Assembly: GCA_045639045.1 (NCBI GenBank)
Contig: JAZUCI010000135.1
Location: 1 to 7,503, forward strand
Origin: SIG402 sp045639045
GTDB lineage: Bacteria; Bacillota; Clostridia; Christensenellales; Borkfalkiaceae
Length of the DNA stretch: 7,503 bases
Direction: 5' to 3'
Shown: one piece after another, positions 5,657 to 7,503 of the stretch
Layout: each line of letters begins with the position of its first letter
Numbering within the stretch: position 1 is the stretch's first letter
The notes under the pieces: generated by a model
Told to the model about the DNA's origin: nothing
Databases searched by the model: none
The model's input: the letters and a program-made list of their open reading frames with translations, nothing else
Translations under genes and position numbers: made by a program

Positions 5657-5995
5657 TTAACATGCAACGGCTAAATTTGCGCTTACAAAATCCAATAACT
5701 GATACAATGAATATCTATTTAACCTATTTACCGTGTTTACCACAAATCGTACTATAGCGTCCATTCTAGTATTTTTAGAAACGGTAAAACTTTTTATTTT
5801 TTTGCTAGTCGGATGGTCTGATATTCTAAAAAACGTTTGAATTCTGCCATTGCTTATTGTGAAATATAAGGAATCCGTTGTTTCGGACTCTTTTATTGCA
5901 AGAAGCTCACATCTCCCCGCGCACGCAGCCTTAACAGCCATTATAATCCTTTCTTTTGTTTCGTTAACATCTTTACGCAATACTTTGCCTTTCAT
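5657..5995 (-). CDS. Unknown small protein, 112 aa
   Basis: The start is supported by AAGGAG (6009-6004) eight bases before the ATG. The N-terminal 30 residues are basic and probably helical. Next comes a beta-rich stretch with DSLYFTISNG (41-50) and FFRISDHPTS (56-65), then a likely helix RMDAIVRFVVNTVNRL (77-92) and a tail that is mostly hydrophobic. There is no signal peptide or membrane segment, and cysteines are scattered. The RISDHP motif reminds me of small accessory proteins of mobile elements, but I cannot name a family. It lies between the VWA gene terminator and the tracrRNA promoter, on the same strand as cas9, with an operator-like palindrome upstream. It could be ordinary cargo, a regulator or an inhibitor of the neighbouring system; the sequence does not decide. 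Confidence 0.75.
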   Translation of the reverse strand: MKGKVLRKDVNETKERIIMAVKAACAGRCELLAIKESETTDSLYFTISNGRIQTFFRISDHPTSKKIKSFTVSKNTRMDAIVRFVVNTVNRLNRYSLYQLLDFVSANLAVAC

Positions 5996-6043
5996 TTCAA
6001 AAACTCCTTCAATTTATTTTGTAAGAAGATTTTAACACTATAT

Positions 6044-6065
6044 ATATGACAACAGCCTGTCATAT
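6044..6065. promoter_or_regulatory. Operator-like palindrome upstream of the 112-aa gene
   Basis: ATATGACA (6044-6051) and TGTCATAT (6058-6065) are perfect 8-bp inverted arms around a 6-base centre. The site lies about 50 bases upstream of the 112-aa start codon, amid AT-rich promoter-like sequence (TATATATAG at 6046-6038 on the minus strand). No U-run follows, so a protein-binding site fits better than a terminator. The binding protein is unknown. Confidence 0.5.
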
Positions 6066-6104
6066 TTAATAAAGTTTTTTATTTTTTTAGAATTTATCAA
6101 GAGT

Positions 6105-6134
6105 AAAAATAAGCCGGCAACGCCGACTTATTTT
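6105..6134 (-). terminator. Terminator of the VWA gene
   Basis: Arms 6106-6118 and 6122-6134 pair over 13 bp with a three-base loop. On the minus strand the one irregular pair is G-U, whereas on the plus strand it is a C/A mismatch, so the leftward direction is favoured. The stem ends in UUUUU. It lies 86 bases after the VWA stop and separates that gene from the 112-aa gene. Confidence 0.8.
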
Positions 6135-6219
6135 CAACTATTGGTATTACCGAACGTGTAATTTGGATTTTTAAGTAATAAATATCCAACATCATACGGT
6201 TAACAACGCAACGTTATGT

Positions 6220-6957
6220 TTATTTTTTCTTTTTCCCTTTTAGCGTTCCCTCGATTTCCCGTTTCCAATTATCACGAACCTTCCCCGTAGTGCGATACTC
6301 TGATATATTTTCGCTCATAGCGCCATACATAACCTGGGTACCATCTTCCACGCTGTAATTTGCCGCCCGTTCCTCACGAATCCCAATGTTGCGCGCCGTT
6401 TCCACCGCGTCAATGTTCGCCGCCACAAAAAAGAACTCCCATCCGTATTTTTCTTCTTGCCTTTTAATCATTTCTTTTACACGTTGGCTTGAATATTCTC
6501 TACTTGCGTTTTCCATACCGTCCGTCGTGATTAAAAACACGGTTTTACCGGGCACGTCCTCCTTTCTAGCGTATTTGTGAACGTTACCGATATGGCGAAT
6601 TGCACCGCCAATTGCATCCAAAAGCGCCGTGCAACCATTCACTTGATAGTCCCTTTCGGTCATGGGTTCAATCTTTTTAATATCCACCCTATCGTATAAA
6701 ACCTGGGACGTGTTTGAAAAAAGCACCGTGGAAACGTACACCGTTCCCTCCACTTTCTTCTGTTGCTCGATCATTGCGTTAAAACCGCCAACGGTATCCT
6801 TTTCCATGCCCGACATAGAACCGCTTCTATCCAAAATAAATACAAGTTCGGTTAGGTTGTTTGCATTCACCTTTTCTTCTATTTCCTTTGGCACTCCGCG
6901 GGGCTCGACCTTATCCATCTTAATACCGCCACAATTTGTTACAACTTCTTTTTTCAT
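6220..6957 (-). CDS. von Willebrand factor A domain protein, TerY-like, 245 aa
   Basis: Residues 37-215 form a single VWA domain. Its metal-ion-dependent adhesion site is complete: DRSGSMS (D43, S45, S47), T110 in GCTALLDAIGG, and D146 in TTDGMEN. Such stand-alone cytoplasmic VWA proteins bind a divalent ion and act as protein-interaction scaffolds; TerY-type members occur with phosphatases or kinases in stress and metal-response modules. There is no signal peptide or membrane helix. The protein ends in a lysine-rich tail (KGKKKK). The ATG at 6957 has a perfect AGGAGG (6970-6965) seven bases upstream; a second Met at residue 14 lacks such support. An extended -10 and a large hairpin lie just upstream. 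The gene is likely its own transcription unit, separate from the CRISPR locus. Its partner may be the gene to the right, in the same direction. Confidence 0.9.
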   Translation of the reverse strand: MKKEVVTNCGGIKMDKVEPRGVPKEIEEKVNANNLTELVFILDRSGSMSGMEKDTVGGFNAMIEQQKKVEGTVYVSTVLFSNTSQVLYDRVDIKKIEPMTERDYQVNGCTALLDAIGGAIRHIGNVHKYARKEDVPGKTVFLITTDGMENASREYSSQRVKEMIKRQEEKYGWEFFFVAANIDAVETARNIGIREERAANYSVEDGTQVMYGAMSENISEYRTTGKVRDNWKREIEGTLKGKKKK

Positions 6958-6970
6958 AAGAAATCCTCCT

Positions 6971-7015
6971 AAAATAAAAATATGACTACTCGGTTTTGCA
7001 ACCTTGTAGCCATAT
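6971..7015 (-). terminator. Hairpin with GNRA-type loop between the right-edge gene and the VWA gene
   Basis: On the minus strand, ATATGGCTAC (7015-7006) pairs with GTAGTCATAT (6989-6980) through 10 pairs including one G-U. An AA/GA internal loop follows, then GGTT/AACC closed by a GCAA tetraloop. TTTTATTTT follows the stem. It fits a terminator of the right-edge gene. However, the TATAAT at 7019-7014 overlaps its first arm, so it could also be an operator or a structured 5' leader of the VWA mRNA. Confidence 0.65.
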
Positions 7016-7022
7016 TATAACA
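7014..7022 (-). promoter_or_regulatory. Candidate extended -10 promoter for the VWA gene
   Basis: On the minus strand TGTTATAAT is a perfect extended -10. No clear -35 lies 16-18 bases upstream. The predicted start near 7007 falls inside the hairpin arm, leaving a leader of about 50 bases before the VWA start codon. Confidence 0.5.
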
Positions 7023-7069
7023 AACTAAAATATTGAATTGGTCGAACGTCATGCGACAAATATTTTTTA

Positions 7070-7503
7070 CTACATACTTCCCAATAGTATTTGGTCAAAC
7101 TCGAATAACGCTTCGTTTATTTCAAAAATATTATAGTTTTCACTTTTGATAAAATAGCGAATTATTTTATCAAATACATTACTGCGGGAAAGGGTTAACC
7201 CCGCCGTGGAAAGCAAATGCTGCGTTTCTTCAAAATCAAGTTTAAGCGCAATTGCAAAAGCAACCGCCGTTTGCTTGCTTGGTTTTTGTTTTGGATTGTT
7301 TTTTAATTTGTTAAAGGTTTTTCTATCCACGTTAGCCCTTTTATAGCACTCCACGTCGGTCAATCCTTTTCGATCGATATAGTCAAAAAGCGTTTCTATA
7401 AACGATTTATCCATATCTTTTAAGTAAGAAGAAAGTGATTTAAGTTTTCCATCAGGATTGAAAATCGATGAACATTCCATCCTTTCATCAATTGACTCTT
7501 CTG
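7070..7503 (-). CDS. Helix-turn-helix-like C-terminal domain protein, 5' end outside the window
   Basis: The frame stays open to the right edge. An ATG at 7480 has no well-spaced ribosome site (GAAAGG almost touches it), and the codons before it are in frame without a stop (EESIDER). I therefore take the gene as continuing beyond the window. Numbered from that ATG, residues 25-60 hold FIETLFDYIDRKGLTDVECY then RANVDRKTFNKLKNN, an HTH-like unit. It is followed by KQTAVAFAIALKL (69-81), an LLSTAG segment and NYNIFEINEALF (115-126). I remember this conserved all-helical tail from Clostridia proteins, where it occurs alone or fused behind other domains. What is fused in front here cannot be seen. 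The TAG stop lies 112 bases before the VWA start, and the two genes point the same way. A role in sensing or regulation with the VWA protein is only inference. Confidence 0.75.
   Translation of the reverse strand, partial: EESIDERMECSSIFNPDGKLKSLSSYLKDMDKSFIETLFDYIDRKGLTDVECYKRANVDRKTFNKLKNNPKQKPSKQTAVAFAIALKLDFEETQHLLSTAGLTLSRSNVFDKIIRYFIKSENYNIFEINEALFEFDQILLGSM

Noticed and set aside
7478..7480. ATG taken as the true start of the right-edge gene
   Set aside because: There is no correctly spaced ribosome site, and the frame continues open to the window edge.

Overview
The window carries a compact type II-C CRISPR-Cas9 locus. It consists of a co-directional tracrRNA, a full-length 1110-residue Cas9 with all catalytic residues, a three-spacer array, and only the first ~42 residues of Cas1. 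The locus is flanked by unrelated genes. Codon style (frequent gcg, ccc, aac and aaa; AT-rich gaps) and the resemblance of the right-hand genes to families I know from Clostridia suggest an uncultured gut-type Bacillota (Clostridia). This is inference; no rRNA or marker gene is present.

Layout, left to right. 1-1382 (+): the 3' part of a probably secreted protein with a carbohydrate-binding-like beta domain followed by a calcineurin-type metallophosphoesterase. 1383-1868: no protein gene; it holds terminators and the CRISPR array (four 36-bp repeats, three 30-bp spacers, exact 66-bp period). The array is bounded on each side by a short inverted piece of its own repeat. 1869-2009 (-): cas1 start fragment. 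2013-5345 (-): cas9. 5380-5479 (-): tracrRNA with its own promoter and terminator. 5510-5995 (-): an unknown 112-aa gene and a possible 42-aa ORF behind it. 6220-6957 (-): a von Willebrand factor A (VWA) protein with an intact metal-binding motif. 7070 to the right edge (-): the C-terminal part of a protein with a helix-turn-helix-like domain.

How it works together. The tracrRNA is transcribed leftward from a TTGACA/TATACT promoter and pairs with the repeat at 31 of 36 positions. Each repeat ends in a perfect extended -10 (TGATATAAT), so each crRNA probably starts inside its spacer from the repeat upstream, as known for Neisseria and Campylobacter II-C arrays. The array is read rightward, towards cas9, and its strong terminator lies at 1725-1785. 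cas9 has no clear promoter of its own and probably depends on read-through of the tracrRNA terminator. With cas1 reduced to a stub and no cas2 in view, the locus looks able to interfere but not to acquire spacers by itself. The most unusual elements are the inverted partial repeats capping both array ends and the outward promoter of the last repeat, which should make a short structured RNA.
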